Positions 1 to 9,515 are shown, numbered from the stretch's first letter. The stretch is DNA of 32,638 bases from Bacteroidaceae bacterium (GCA_017617805.1 JAFZVN010000060.1:1-32638), one strand, 5' to 3'. The notes: a model not told the origin generated them from the letters alone. Numbers and translations are program-made.

Positions 1-270
1 AATGGTGAGAAGGTGAGGTAAGAGCTCACCAGCGGCATGGTGACATGTCGGCTGTGCATCTTGGGAGCTGCAAGTTCATGTAAACCACCCGACAGAGGGT
101 AGCCCGCCCGAGTTGACGAAGGTCTGAGCAGCAATGCAACAGGGCCGGGGCTCATACGGTGGAGGGTAGAACGCTTGAGCCATGGGGCGACTCATGGAGT
201 AGATAAATGACAGACACATCTCTTCTATTGATTGATGAGATGTACAGAACCCGGCTTATAGTCCGACTGC
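1..270 (+). ncRNA. rnpB: RNase P RNA, 3' part (5' end outside window)
   Basis: Catalytic RNA of ribonuclease P, which removes 5' leaders from precursor tRNAs. The sequence follows bacterial type A RNase P RNA in order: a P11/P12-like segment GGTAAGAGCTCACC at 17-30, the GGGGCTCATACGGT segment near 147-160 that corresponds to the CCA-binding L15 region, GCTTGAGCCA near 173-182, TAGATAAATGACAG near 200-213, and the hallmark 3' block ACAGAACCCGGCTTA at 244-258. The first third of the molecule, with the 5' strands of P1 to P4, lies before the window. The 3' end is placed near 270 because a pyrimidine-rich run ending in T6 follows at 271-282 and probably marks termination. Identification is by direct comparison with the E. 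coli sequence from memory; the exact end is uncertain by several bases. Confidence 0.95.
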
Positions 271-312
271 TTTCTCTTTTTTATAAAGTATGTTAAAGAC
301 AATATAGGCAGA

Positions 313-331
313 TTAAACTTTTTAAGTTTAA
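313..331. promoter_or_regulatory. Perfect 8-bp inverted repeat upstream of the efflux operon
   Basis: TTAAACTT (313-320) and AAGTTTAA (324-331) form a perfect inverted repeat separated by TTT. It lies about 40 bp before the TolC-like start codon. There is no T-run after it, so a terminator is unlikely; an operator for a dimeric regulator of the efflux operon is possible. TAAGTTTA at 323-330 also resembles a Bacteroidota -7 box (TAnnTTTG) with one mismatch, but no -33 element is evident. Confidence 0.4.
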
Positions 332-371
332 CCTCGTCCTTCAATTTTGGACAACAAACCGATTAACAATA

Positions 372-1712
372 ATGAAGAAAAAACATTTATTGACCACGTT
401 ATCGTTTGTGTTGACTGGAACAGTGGCTTACGGACAAAAAGCATGGACACTGCAAGAGTGTTTGGATTATGCCCTAAGCAACAACATCCAGTTGCAGCAG
501 AAGAAGATAACGGTGGCCTCTGACCATGAGGACGTGCTACAGAGCAAGTCGGCTCTGTTCCCCTCTGTGTCCTTCAGCACCAATCAGAACGCATCGTGGC
601 GTCCTTTCGCTGAATCAACCATCAACCTGACGAATGGGTCGATGACTACCAACAAAAACAGTATTTCGTATAACGGCTCCTACGGTATCAACGCCAACTG
701 GACGGTGTGGAATGGCAATCGCAACACAAACACCATCAAGCAGAACAAACTGACAGAGCAGATGGCAGAACTGGCTGTGGAACAACAGGCCAATACCATC
801 CAAGAGCAGATTGCTCAACTATACGTGCAGATTCTGTACGAAACAGAGGCCGTGAAGGTGTGTGAGGAAATCATCAAGGCCAGCGTGATGCAGCGCGACC
901 GTGCACAAACAATGGTAGATGTGGGTAGCCTCGCTCGTGTTGACCTCGTGCAGTTAGAGGCTCAAGTGAACCAAGATCAGTATTCGATGGTGCAGGCACA
1001 ATCTCAACTTGCGAACTACAAGTTGCAATTGAAGCAGTTGTTGGAGATTCATGATGACGAACCTTTCGACATAGTTATTCCTGAAGTGGACGAAGAGCGG
1101 GTATTAACAATCATCCCCAACAAGCAGGCTGTTTATAACGCAGCTTTGGAGAACCGTCCGGAGATCCAATCGAGCAAGCTCAACATTGAATCGTCAGAAA
1201 TTGCCATTGCCTCCGCGCGTGCTGGTTATATGCCCACAGTCTCTCTCACGGCCAGCATGGGCTCCAACAATTCATCAGGCCAGGACACAGAATTCTTCAA
1301 ACAAGTGAAGACTAACATGAGCAACTCCCTTGGCTTGAGCGTGTCTGTACCTCTGTTCGACAATCATCAAGCACGCACCAACATCCGCAAAGCGAAATAT
1401 GCCTTGCAAACCAGTGAACTGAATTTGCAGGAACAGCAGAAGCAGCTCTACTCCACCATTGAGAACTATTGGCTGAACACAACCACCTCTCGTCAGCAGT
1501 ACATCTATGCCAAGGCGAACGTGAAGAGCATGCAGGAGAGTTACGATCTAGTGAGTGAGCAGTTCAAACTCGGACTCAAGAACATCGTAGAGCTCACCAC
1601 AGGTAAGAATAACCTGCTTCAAGCCCAACAACAATTGCTACAAACCAAATACACAGCTTTACTCAACAGCGCCATGTTGAATTTTTATGCAGGAGAGAAC
1701 ATCAAATTATGA
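372..1712 (+). CDS. TolC-like outer-membrane efflux channel
   Basis: Outer-membrane factor of a tripartite efflux or secretion pump; it would form the trimeric exit duct that docks on the MacA-like adaptor encoded next. The protein has 446 residues, the normal size for the family. Residues 1-22 are a signal peptide (KKK n-region, hydrophobic core, cleavage near AYGQ). The mature part begins WTLQECLDYALSNN, the usual start of outer-membrane efflux proteins, and shows the internal duplication of the family: long Gln/Ala-rich helices around residues 130-225 and 340-440, with ENRPEIQSSKLNIESSEIAIASARAGYMP opening the second half. The gene is first in an operon with macA and the two macB genes. 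The ATG at 372 is directly followed by the signal peptide, so the start is firm. The substrate cannot be read from the sequence. Confidence 0.93.
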   Translation: MKKKHLLTTLSFVLTGTVAYGQKAWTLQECLDYALSNNIQLQQKKITVASDHEDVLQSKSALFPSVSFSTNQNASWRPFAESTINLTNGSMTTNKNSISYNGSYGINANWTVWNGNRNTNTIKQNKLTEQMAELAVEQQANTIQEQIAQLYVQILYETEAVKVCEEIIKASVMQRDRAQTMVDVGSLARVDLVQLEAQVNQDQYSMVQAQSQLANYKLQLKQLLEIHDDEPFDIVIPEVDEERVLTIIPNKQAVYNAALENRPEIQSSKLNIESSEIAIASARAGYMPTVSLTASMGSNNSSGQDTEFFKQVKTNMSNSLGLSVSVPLFDNHQARTNIRKAKYALQTSELNLQEQQKQLYSTIENYWLNTTTSRQQYIYAKANVKSMQESYDLVSEQFKLGLKNIVELTTGKNNLLQAQQQLLQTKYTALLNSAMLNFYAGENIKL

Positions 1713-1761
1713 TGAGATAAAACTATTAGGTATAGCGTTAAATAGACTTCAATAATTCAAA

Positions 1762-1783
1762 TTTTCAATTCTTCAATTCTATA
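1762..1783. repeat. Dispersed AT-rich leader repeat (copy before macA)
   Basis: This 22-bp segment is exactly repeated, inverted, at 20546-20567, and in both places it ends within six bases of a start codon in the same orientation relative to the gene. It consists of CAATTCTTCAATTCT with TTTT before it and ATA after it. Partial copies occur at 21601-21622 and 29061-29090. Confidence 0.7.
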
Positions 1784-1788
1784 AGACA

Positions 1789-3036
1789 ATGAAGACAAGC
1801 AACATATTCGCCACCATTATTCTCGCTGCCACACTCGCAGCATGTAGCGAAAACACTAAAGTCATCTACTCCACTACTCCTGTGGAGAAGCAAAATATCA
1901 GCACCAGCATCACAGCCACAGGTACCATCGAGCCTGTGACTGAGGTAGAAGTTGGTACGCAGGTGTCAGGTATCATCGACCGCATCTATGTAGATTACAA
2001 TTCAGAAGTGCATCGTGGTCAGGTGATTGCTGAACTTGACAAAACAAACCTCCTCTCCAAACTGGCATCAGCACAGAGCAATCTGTCCAATGCACAGTCA
2101 TCGCTCAACTATCAGTCAGCCAACTACAAGCGTTACAAAACGCTTTACGAGAAAGGACTTGTTTCCGCTAACGACTACGAGAATGCCAAGCTGAACTACG
2201 AGCAATCCGTACAGCAAGTGAAGGTGCAGCAACAGAATGTACAGGAGGCACAGACCAACCTCGGCTATGCCACCATCACTTCACCCATCGATGGAGTTGT
2301 GCTTTCAAAGGAAGTGGAAGAAGGCCAGACTGTGGCTTCAGCCATGACCACCCCTACCCTCTTCATTATCGCTCAAGATTTGACTGACATGCGTGTGATT
2401 GCCGACATCGACGAGGCTGATATAGGCGGCGTGAAGGAAGGTCAACGTGTCTCTTTCACAGTGGATGCTTATCCTGAAGACACCTTTGAAGGTGCTGTCA
2501 CACAGGTACGTCAGCAAGCCACAACGGAGAGCAACGTGGTGACATACGAAGTAGTTATATCCGCTCCCAACGAACAGTTGAAACTGAAACCTGGACTCAC
2601 TGCTAATGTGACCATCTACACTTTGGAGAAAAACGGAGTATTGGCTGTTCCAGCCCGTGCCCTCCGCTTCACACCAAACGAAGCCCTGTTGCAAGAAGGT
2701 GAGACGGTAGAAGATGTGGAAGGTCACACCAAAGTATGGACAAAAGAAGGCAATACTTTCAAGGCACATAAAGTGGAAATCGGCACCAGCAATGGTATGC
2801 TCACAGAGATTGTGTCGGGTGTTGCAGCAGGAACTGAGGTCATCACCGATTTCGAAATTATCGGAGGTCAGGAAGAAGAGGCGGAAGAGACCACCTCTAA
2901 TCCATTCATGCCACGTCCACGAAACAACAGAAACAATAACCGAGGAGGCGCTAATGGTGCTGCAGGTGGAACCAATAGTGGTGCTGCAGGTGGTGCTCCT
3001 GGCGGCGGCAACAGAACTCCTAACGGTAACCGTTAA
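1789..3036 (+). CDS. macA: MacA-like periplasmic adaptor (membrane-fusion lipoprotein)
   Basis: Adaptor (RND/HlyD-type membrane fusion protein) bridging a MacB-type ABC transporter in the inner membrane and the TolC-like channel. Length is 415 residues. The N-terminus is a lipoprotein signal with lipobox LAAC, so Cys19 would be lipidated. The lipoyl-like domain is visible as ATGTIEPVTEVEVGTQVSG (about 45-63) and its partner half SPIDGVVLSKEVEEGQTV (about 165-182); between them lies a coiled-coil hairpin rich in Ser, Gln and Asn (90-155). Beta-barrel and membrane-proximal domains follow to about residue 365. The last 45 residues are a low-complexity Asn/Gly/Ala/Arg tail that contains a tandem duplication. 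The next gene starts 12 bp downstream. The assignment to the MacA branch rests on the neighbouring split MacB genes. Confidence 0.92.
   Translation: MKTSNIFATIILAATLAACSENTKVIYSTTPVEKQNISTSITATGTIEPVTEVEVGTQVSGIIDRIYVDYNSEVHRGQVIAELDKTNLLSKLASAQSNLSNAQSSLNYQSANYKRYKTLYEKGLVSANDYENAKLNYEQSVQQVKVQQQNVQEAQTNLGYATITSPIDGVVLSKEVEEGQTVASAMTTPTLFIIAQDLTDMRVIADIDEADIGGVKEGQRVSFTVDAYPEDTFEGAVTQVRQQATTESNVVTYEVVISAPNEQLKLKPGLTANVTIYTLEKNGVLAVPARALRFTPNEALLQEGETVEDVEGHTKVWTKEGNTFKAHKVEIGTSNGMLTEIVSGVAAGTEVITDFEIIGGQEEEAEETTSNPFMPRPRNNRNNNRGGANGAAGGTNSGAAGGAPGGGNRTPNGNR
2953..3000 (+). repeat. Two 24-bp tandem units in the macA tail
   Basis: Units 2953-2976 and 2977-3000 share the 14-mer GGTGCTGCAGGTGG at the same place and encode NGAAGGTN and SGAAGGAP. 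The period is eight codons, so changes in copy number would lengthen or shorten the glycine-rich C-terminal tail without shifting the frame. Confidence 0.8.
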
Positions 3037-3048
3037 TATTCCAAGAAG

Positions 3049-3813
3049 ATGAACGAACAGCAAGATAAACGGAAAGTCGTCATCGAACTCGACAACGTAA
3101 AACGATACTTTCAGGTGGGTTCCGAAACCGTGAAAGCCCTGCGTGGTGTCAGCTTCAAGATTTACGAAGGCGAGTTTGTGACCATACAAGGAACATCTGG
3201 CTCGGGCAAATCGACCTTGCTCAATCAGTTGGGATGTCTTGACACACCAACCTCTGGCGAATACTACCTGGATGGCACTCCTGTGCGTAAGATGAGCAAG
3301 AATCAGCGTGCCAAACTGCGCAATAGAAAAATTGGTTTTGTATTCCAGAACTACAATCTGTTGGCAAAGACCACCGCTGTGGAAAATGTGGAGTTACCCT
3401 TGATGTACAATAACAAGTACAATGCCAAACAGCGTCGCGAAGCAGCTGTGAAAGCGCTGCAGGAAGTCGGACTTGGCGACCGCCTTGACCACAAGAGCAA
3501 CCAGATGTCAGGTGGTCAGATGCAGCGTGTGGCCATTGCTCGTGCGTTGGTTAACAACCCAGCTGTGCTCTTAGCCGACGAGGCGACAGGTAACCTCGAC
3601 ACACGAACCTCCTTCGAAATGTTAGTACTCTTCCAGAAGCTCCATCAGGAGGGACACACCATCATCTTCGTGACCCACAATCCCGAAATCGCTTCTTTTG
3701 CCTCACGCAACATCAACTTGCGAGACGGCAAGATTCGTGAAGACACCATCAACACCAATATCAAGTCGGCAGCAGAAGCACTTGCAGCTCTGCCCAAACC
3801 TGTAGATGATTAA
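3049..3813 (+). CDS. MacB-type ABC transporter ATPase subunit
   Basis: Cytoplasmic nucleotide-binding subunit of the type VII (mechanotransmission) ABC transporters, the MacB/LolD/FtsE group. It has 254 residues. Visible motifs are Walker A GTSGSGKST (48-56), the Q-loop VFQNYNLL (98-105), the ABC signature MSGGQMQR (153-160), Walker B VLLADEATGNLD (173-184) and the switch histidine in FVTHNPE. E. coli MacB carries ATPase and permease in one chain; here the ATPase ends at 3813 and the permease begins four bases later as a separate gene, an arrangement common in Bacteroidota. LolD would look similar, but the MacA-like adaptor and TolC-like channel in the same operon favour a MacAB-TolC type exporter. 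Confidence 0.93.
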   Translation: MNEQQDKRKVVIELDNVKRYFQVGSETVKALRGVSFKIYEGEFVTIQGTSGSGKSTLLNQLGCLDTPTSGEYYLDGTPVRKMSKNQRAKLRNRKIGFVFQNYNLLAKTTAVENVELPLMYNNKYNAKQRREAAVKALQEVGLGDRLDHKSNQMSGGQMQRVAIARALVNNPAVLLADEATGNLDTRTSFEMLVLFQKLHQEGHTIIFVTHNPEIASFASRNINLRDGKIREDTINTNIKSAAEALAALPKPVDD

Positions 3814-3816
3814 AAC

Positions 3817-5043
3817 ATGAACATATTAAATTTATTCAAGGTCAGCATCAACGCTGTGGCAAACAACAAGATGCGTTCGTTCCTCTCCATGCTCGGCATC
3901 ATCATTGGTGTGGCAGCCGTCATCATCATGATGTCTATCGGACAAGGTTCCAAAGAGAGCATCCGTAAGGAACTCTCCACCATGGGCACAAACCTGCTCA
4001 CCATTCGTCCAGGTGCCGATATGCGTGGCGGTGTGCGACAAGACCCCTCAGCCATGCAGACCCTCAAGATGGCTGACTACCAGCGCATTCTCGACGAAAA
4101 GAAATTTGTCAGTTATGTATCGCCAGAGGTCACTGCTTCAGGACAAGTCATCTATGGCAACAACAACACGAATGCCACGATCTATGGTGAATCGACAGAA
4201 TATCTTGACATCAAGCAGTGGGGGTTGGAAGAAGGCGTGAACTTCAATGAGGAAGACATCCGCAAGGCAGCCAAAGTGTGTGTGGTGGGAACCACCATTG
4301 TCAAGGAATTGTTTGGCGAGGGCAAGGAAAACGAAGCCATCGGCAAGAATATCCGTTTCAAATCCATCCCCCTGCGCATTGTCGGCGTGTTGAAAAGCAA
4401 AGGTTACAACTCATGGGGCATGGACCAGGACAACGTGATTATCGCGCCATACACTTGTGTGATGAAGCGTATTGCCGCACAAACCTACTTCTCTTCCATC
4501 GTGTGCTCCGCACTCACAGAGGAACTCTCTGATGCAGCCATCGAGGAACTTACCCAAATGCTCCGCAGCAACCACAAGCTGAAAGCCGATGCTGTGGATG
4601 ATTTCACCATCCGTTCGCAAGCAGAAATGATGGAAACGATGTCCTCCACAATGGATACTGTCACCGTCATTCTTGTGGTGGCAGCCGCATTCTCTCTGCT
4701 TGTGGCAGGTATCGGCATCATGAACATCATGTTGGTGTCTGTGACTGAACGCACAAAAGAAATCGGTTTGCGTATGGCAGTAGGTGCAACAGGAATGGTC
4801 ATTTCACTCCAGTTCCTGATTGAGTCTGTGCTCATATCCCTCACTGGTGGACTCTTGGGCGTCATCTTAGGATGCCTTGTTGGACAATTCGTCATCCCGC
4901 TCATGGGCATGCCATCCAGCATTCCCGCTTGGTCTATCTACGTGTCTTTCGCTGTCTGCACTTTCATTGGCGTCATCTTCGGCTACATTCCAGCACGTAA
5001 GGCCGCCAATATGGATCCAATCGAGGCCATCAGACATGAGTAG
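3817..5043 (+). CDS. MacB-type ABC transporter permease (FtsX family)
   Basis: Membrane subunit partnering the preceding ATPase, 408 residues. Topology follows the family: one N-terminal transmembrane helix (about 20-42, LSMLGIIIGVAAVIIMMS), a large periplasmic MacB_PCD domain (about 45-275), then three transmembrane helices at about 283-306, 330-355 and 370-395. The signature TERTKEIGLRMAVGATG is at about 309-325 after the first helix of the FtsX domain, and the end, ARKAANMDPIEAIRHE, is typical of MacB-like permeases. The start codon is three bases after the ATPase stop, so the two are translationally linked. Confidence 0.93.
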   Translation: MNILNLFKVSINAVANNKMRSFLSMLGIIIGVAAVIIMMSIGQGSKESIRKELSTMGTNLLTIRPGADMRGGVRQDPSAMQTLKMADYQRILDEKKFVSYVSPEVTASGQVIYGNNNTNATIYGESTEYLDIKQWGLEEGVNFNEEDIRKAAKVCVVGTTIVKELFGEGKENEAIGKNIRFKSIPLRIVGVLKSKGYNSWGMDQDNVIIAPYTCVMKRIAAQTYFSSIVCSALTEELSDAAIEELTQMLRSNHKLKADAVDDFTIRSQAEMMETMSSTMDTVTVILVVAAAFSLLVAGIGIMNIMLVSVTERTKEIGLRMAVGATGMVISLQFLIESVLISLTGGLLGVILGCLVGQFVIPLMGMPSSIPAWSIYVSFAVCTFIGVIFGYIPARKAANMDPIEAIRHE

Positions 5044-5073
5044 TTTTGAGTTTAGAGATAAATGTTTCGTCAA

Positions 5074-5658
5074 ATGAACAAAATAAGAACATTATTTTTT
5101 CTGTGTTTTCTGTGCTTTCTGTGTGAAACAAGCCATGCACAGTCGCTCAAGGACTTCTTTCTCAAGATGCCACAGGAATTGTGCCCATCGTTCTCTGAAT
5201 ACAATCACTTGGAAATTGTAGATAATCAGAAGAATGGCAAGCCCATGCAGACACGTAATCAGTTCCGCACCGTCTCTACGATGAAGGAACTGACCGACGA
5301 CTATGCCTATTTGGTGCTCAGCAACTGTTCAGAGAAGGAAATGAAGTTGTTGACCAAGAACGATGGCACCCCCATCATCATGGTCATCAGCACGGTTTAC
5401 TGCGACAGCCTTGCCGATTCTGATGTTGCATTCTACGACACCAATTGGCAACCGCTTCGCACACTCGATTACTACACACTCCCCCAAATTGAGAGTTTCC
5501 GTCACGTCACCATCAACAAGACAACCAACGAACTGACCGTTAGCACTCAGAATCCTTTCCGTCTCCGTACTGATGGCAGCGATCAACCAGCCATTCCCCT
5601 ATCGCCCATTACCACTACACTCCAATGGTCAACAGAGGAGAGCCGCTTTATTCCTTAA
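5074..5658 (+). CDS. DUF3256 family exported protein
   Basis: Function unknown. The product (194 residues from Met5074) has a signal peptide, MNKIRTLFF followed by a Leu/Cys/Phe core and cleavage near SHAQ, so it is probably periplasmic or surface exposed. The mature part begins LKDFFLKMPQELCPSFSEYNHLEIVD, followed by MKELTDDYAYLVLS and the FYDTNWQPL segment; I recognise this pattern as DUF3256, a family restricted to Bacteroidota. A start at 5062 would add MFRQ; 5074 gives the better signal peptide. It lies 30 bp after the MacB-like permease and ends at a strong terminator, so it is likely the last gene of the efflux operon, although a role in export is only inferred from position. Confidence 0.72.
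   Translation: MNKIRTLFFLCFLCFLCETSHAQSLKDFFLKMPQELCPSFSEYNHLEIVDNQKNGKPMQTRNQFRTVSTMKELTDDYAYLVLSNCSEKEMKLLTKNDGTPIIMVISTVYCDSLADSDVAFYDTNWQPLRTLDYYTLPQIESFRHVTINKTTNELTVSTQNPFRLRTDGSDQPAIPLSPITTTLQWSTEESRFIP
5097..5123 (+). repeat. Three in-frame 9-bp tandem repeats in a signal peptide
   Basis: TTTTCTGTG at 5097-5105 and 5106-5114, then CTTTCTGTG at 5115-5123. In the DUF3256 reading frame they give three successive Phe-Leu-Cys-type triplets in the hydrophobic core of the signal peptide. Gain or loss of a unit would change the core by three residues. Confidence 0.85.
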
Positions 5659-5697
5659 TTATCATTCCGTGCATCATTCGCACAAGAATTTGACAAT

Positions 5698-5745
5698 AAA
5701 GAAAAGAATGGGCCGATTTGTTGAAATCGGCCCATTCTTTTCTTT
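5698..5745. terminator. Bidirectional intrinsic terminator, 22-bp perfect stem
   Basis: Arms 5698-5719 and 5724-5745 are perfectly complementary with a GTTG loop. The core GGGCCGATTT/AAATCGGCCC is GC-rich while the outer stem is A-rich on the left and T-rich on the right, so it can terminate both the efflux operon (+) and the asnA-ligA operon (-). The right arm stops exactly at the stop codon of the minus-strand gene (5746-5748). Confidence 0.95.
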
Positions 5746-6102
5746 TCATTCTTCTGAGGTCTTCTTCTTTTTTCCGACCACACCTTTCACCCAGCTGCCC
5801 ACAGTGGATGCACCACGTTTAGTATGGAACACTGCTACCGACTTCTGGTACTTCGCCTTCAGATTGTAATATTTCTCCAACTGAATTTGTGTCATCCGCT
5901 TCTTGTATGTCTTATACTCCTTGGTCAAGTTCTTATACACGACCGTCAAGGAGTCCATTGTTTCTGCCTCAGTGGTCTTGCTGTCCAAAGCAGCTACACC
6001 ATTGACGAACAACTCATACCTATTCAGAAAGTCACTCACGGGGTCAGCCATGAGGGTCACAGAGAGCATCAAAGCCATCGTGAAAAGTAATAGTTTTCTC
6101 AT
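5746..6102 (-). CDS. Small exported protein of unknown function
   Basis: I do not recognise this 118-residue protein with confidence. Residues 1-19 (MRKLLLFTMALMLSVTLMA) are a signal peptide. The rest is helical and Lys/Thr/Tyr-rich: a segment VSDFLNRYELFVNGVAALDSKTTEAETMDSLTVVYKNLTKEYKTYKKRMT suggests an extended helical hairpin, and the C-terminus is strongly basic (VVGKKKKTSEE). It is the third gene after asnA and ligA, 24 bp behind ligA, and ends on the terminator stem. The consistent frame, signal peptide and operon position argue for a real gene; a resemblance to small Bacteroidota periplasmic helical families such as DUF6565 is a guess. Confidence 0.75.
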   Translation of the reverse strand: MRKLLLFTMALMLSVTLMADPVSDFLNRYELFVNGVAALDSKTTEAETMDSLTVVYKNLTKEYKTYKKRMTQIQLEKYYNLKAKYQKSVAVFHTKRGASTVGSWVKGVVGKKKKTSEE

Positions 6103-6126
6103 ATCGTAAGTGTTTTTTATCGCGTA

Positions 6127-8145
<2,019 letters not shown>

Positions 8146-9183
8146 TCAGATGAGGGGCATGCCTGCAGCAGCACATTCCTTACGCATCTCGTCTGGCCAA
8201 ATGGAGGCTTGAATCTCGCCCACATGAGCCTTGTGAAGGAGTACCATGCAGAGACGGCTCTGACCGATTCCACCACCAATAGACAATGGAATTTCATCAT
8301 TCATTAATTTCTTGTGGAAGAAGAGGTTAAGGCGATCTTTCTTATTTTCCAACTCAAGCTGGCGAAGAAGCGCTTCCTTATCCACCCGAATGCCCATGGA
8401 ACTGAGTTCGATGCTGCGTCCTAATACTGGATACCAGATGAGAATATCGCCATTTAAACCTTTGTAGCCATCTTCGTTAGGAGTGCTCCAATCGTCATAA
8501 TCAGGAGCACGTCCATCATGCTTTTCTCCATTGGAAAGTTTACCACCAATACCCATGATGAACACAGCTCCATATTTTTTGCATATGGCATCCTCACGCT
8601 GTTTAGGTGTCAAATCTGGATACAGTTGGAGGAGTTCTTCTGAGTGGATGAAATGTATTTCCTCGGGCAGGAAAGGTTTGATTTGCGGATAGGATTCGCA
8701 CACCAGATACTCAGTACGCATGATAGCCGCATAAATGTCACGTACAATCCGCTTCAAGAAGGCAAGATTGCGGTCTTCCCGACGGATGGTGCGACACCAA
8801 TCCCACTGATCCACATAAAGAGAATGGGTGTTGTCCAACTCTTCGTCACCACGAATGGCATTCATGTCGGTATAGAGTCCATAGCCTGGCTGAATGCCGT
8901 ACTCAGCCAACATGACACGTTTCCACTTGGCAAGTGAATGCACCACTTCGGCCACCTGTTCGCCCATATCCATAATGGGGAACGACACAGGACGCTCCAC
9001 CCCATTCAGGTCATCATTCAGTCCCAATCCACGCAACACAAAAAGAGGTGCAGTCACACGACGCAGCCTCAACGCAGTGGACAGGTTTGCTTGGAAGAAA
9101 TCCTTTATCTGCTTGATTCCCAATTCTGTCTGTATGGGGTCAAGCAACTGTTTGTAGCCCTCAACCCTAATGAGTTTGCTCAT
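8146..9183 (-). CDS. asnA: Aspartate-ammonia ligase (asparagine synthetase A)
   Basis: Makes asparagine from aspartate, ammonia and ATP (AMP-forming); a class II aminoacyl-tRNA-synthetase-like fold acting as a cytosolic dimer. The sequence matches E. coli AsnA throughout: EVVHSLAKWKR, GLYTDMNAIR, SLYVDQWDW, FLPEEIHFIHSEELLQLYPDL, GIGGKLSNGEKHDGRAPDYDDWSTP, GLNGDILIWYPVL, FELSS-type SIELSSMGIRVD and the closing GGGIGQSRLCMVLL. I start it at the Met at 9183 (345 residues, MSKLIRVEGYKQLL) rather than 45 bases upstream, because the extra residues would have no family counterpart and the TAnnTTTG promoter at 9249-9256 leaves a sensible leader. First gene of the asnA-ligA operon, divergent from lon. 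Confidence 0.97.
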   Translation of the reverse strand: MSKLIRVEGYKQLLDPIQTELGIKQIKDFFQANLSTALRLRRVTAPLFVLRGLGLNDDLNGVERPVSFPIMDMGEQVAEVVHSLAKWKRVMLAEYGIQPGYGLYTDMNAIRGDEELDNTHSLYVDQWDWCRTIRREDRNLAFLKRIVRDIYAAIMRTEYLVCESYPQIKPFLPEEIHFIHSEELLQLYPDLTPKQREDAICKKYGAVFIMGIGGKLSNGEKHDGRAPDYDDWSTPNEDGYKGLNGDILIWYPVLGRSIELSSMGIRVDKEALLRQLELENKKDRLNLFFHKKLMNDEIPLSIGGGIGQSRLCMVLLHKAHVGEIQASIWPDEMRKECAAAGMPLI

Positions 9184-9248
9184 ATCTTTTATTTGTTTTG
9201 TCTTTTTGTCATGTCTTGCCCAACACAAGCCCTTTGTGAAAAGTGCTG

Positions 9249-9280
9249 CAAAGGTAAGGTTATTTTAATAACAAAACAAA
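9249..9280 (-). promoter_or_regulatory. asnA promoter, Bacteroidota type
   Basis: On the minus strand: TTTG (9280-9277), 20 bases, then TACCTTTG (9256-9249), matching the TTTG / TAnnTTTG consensus of the primary Bacteroidota sigma factor. Transcription would start around 9243, giving a leader of about 60 nt before the ATG at 9183. Confidence 0.7.
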
Positions 9281-9451
9281 TTTTTCCAGATAAATAATTG
9301 CAAAATGTAAGAAAAAAGTGTTATTTTACTTACACTATTGCACAAAAAGAGCACTTTGGACGAATAATCTGCTACATGACTCAGAATGTCAGAATAAAAC
9401 TTTTTCAGAATGTTTCACATTATTTATAATAGATGTTTCAAAGATTATTCG

Positions 9452-9459
9452 TAACTTTG
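9452..9459 (+). promoter_or_regulatory. lon promoter -7 box
   Basis: TAACTTTG followed by CAGCCG fits the -7 consensus. No good TTTG is present 18-20 bases upstream, so the -33 element is weak or replaced by an activator. It predicts transcription from about 9466, which argues against the GTG at 9474 as the lon start. Confidence 0.55.
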
Positions 9460-9515
9460 CAGCCGTTTTGTAAGTGATTTTAGGAATAAGCGAAAGAACA
9501 ACAAGGATATTGAAG

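Larger units (their letters stand above)
9184..9515. promoter_or_regulatory. Divergent asnA/lon intergenic regulatory region
   Basis: A 332-bp AT-rich spacer between the divergent asnA and lon start codons. It holds the asnA promoter (9249-9280) and a lon -7 box (9452-9459). Additional symmetry includes GTTATT/AATAAC (9259-9272), sitting between the asnA -33 and -7 boxes, and TGTAAG/CTTACA (9306-9311 and 9329-9334). I see no gene, tRNA or riboswitch in it. The roughly 170 bp between the two promoter cores are more than two simple promoters need, so regulator binding is plausible. Confidence 0.5.

Noticed and set aside
2338..3189. 283-codon reading frame opposite macA/macB
   Set aside because: It runs antisense to two certain genes and shows no family pattern; its length follows from the codon bias of the sense genes.
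9184..9228. Earlier ATG start for asnA
   Set aside because: The added residues (MCWARHDKKTKQIKD) have no counterpart in AsnA and the later ATG fits the family.
9474..9515. GTG start adding 14 residues to Lon
   Set aside because: It lies only a few bases after the predicted transcription start; the ATG at 9516 gives a normal leader and family length.
9184..9515. tRNA or riboswitch in the asnA/lon spacer
   Set aside because: No cloverleaf, T-loop GTTCGA-type motif or known aptamer core is visible.
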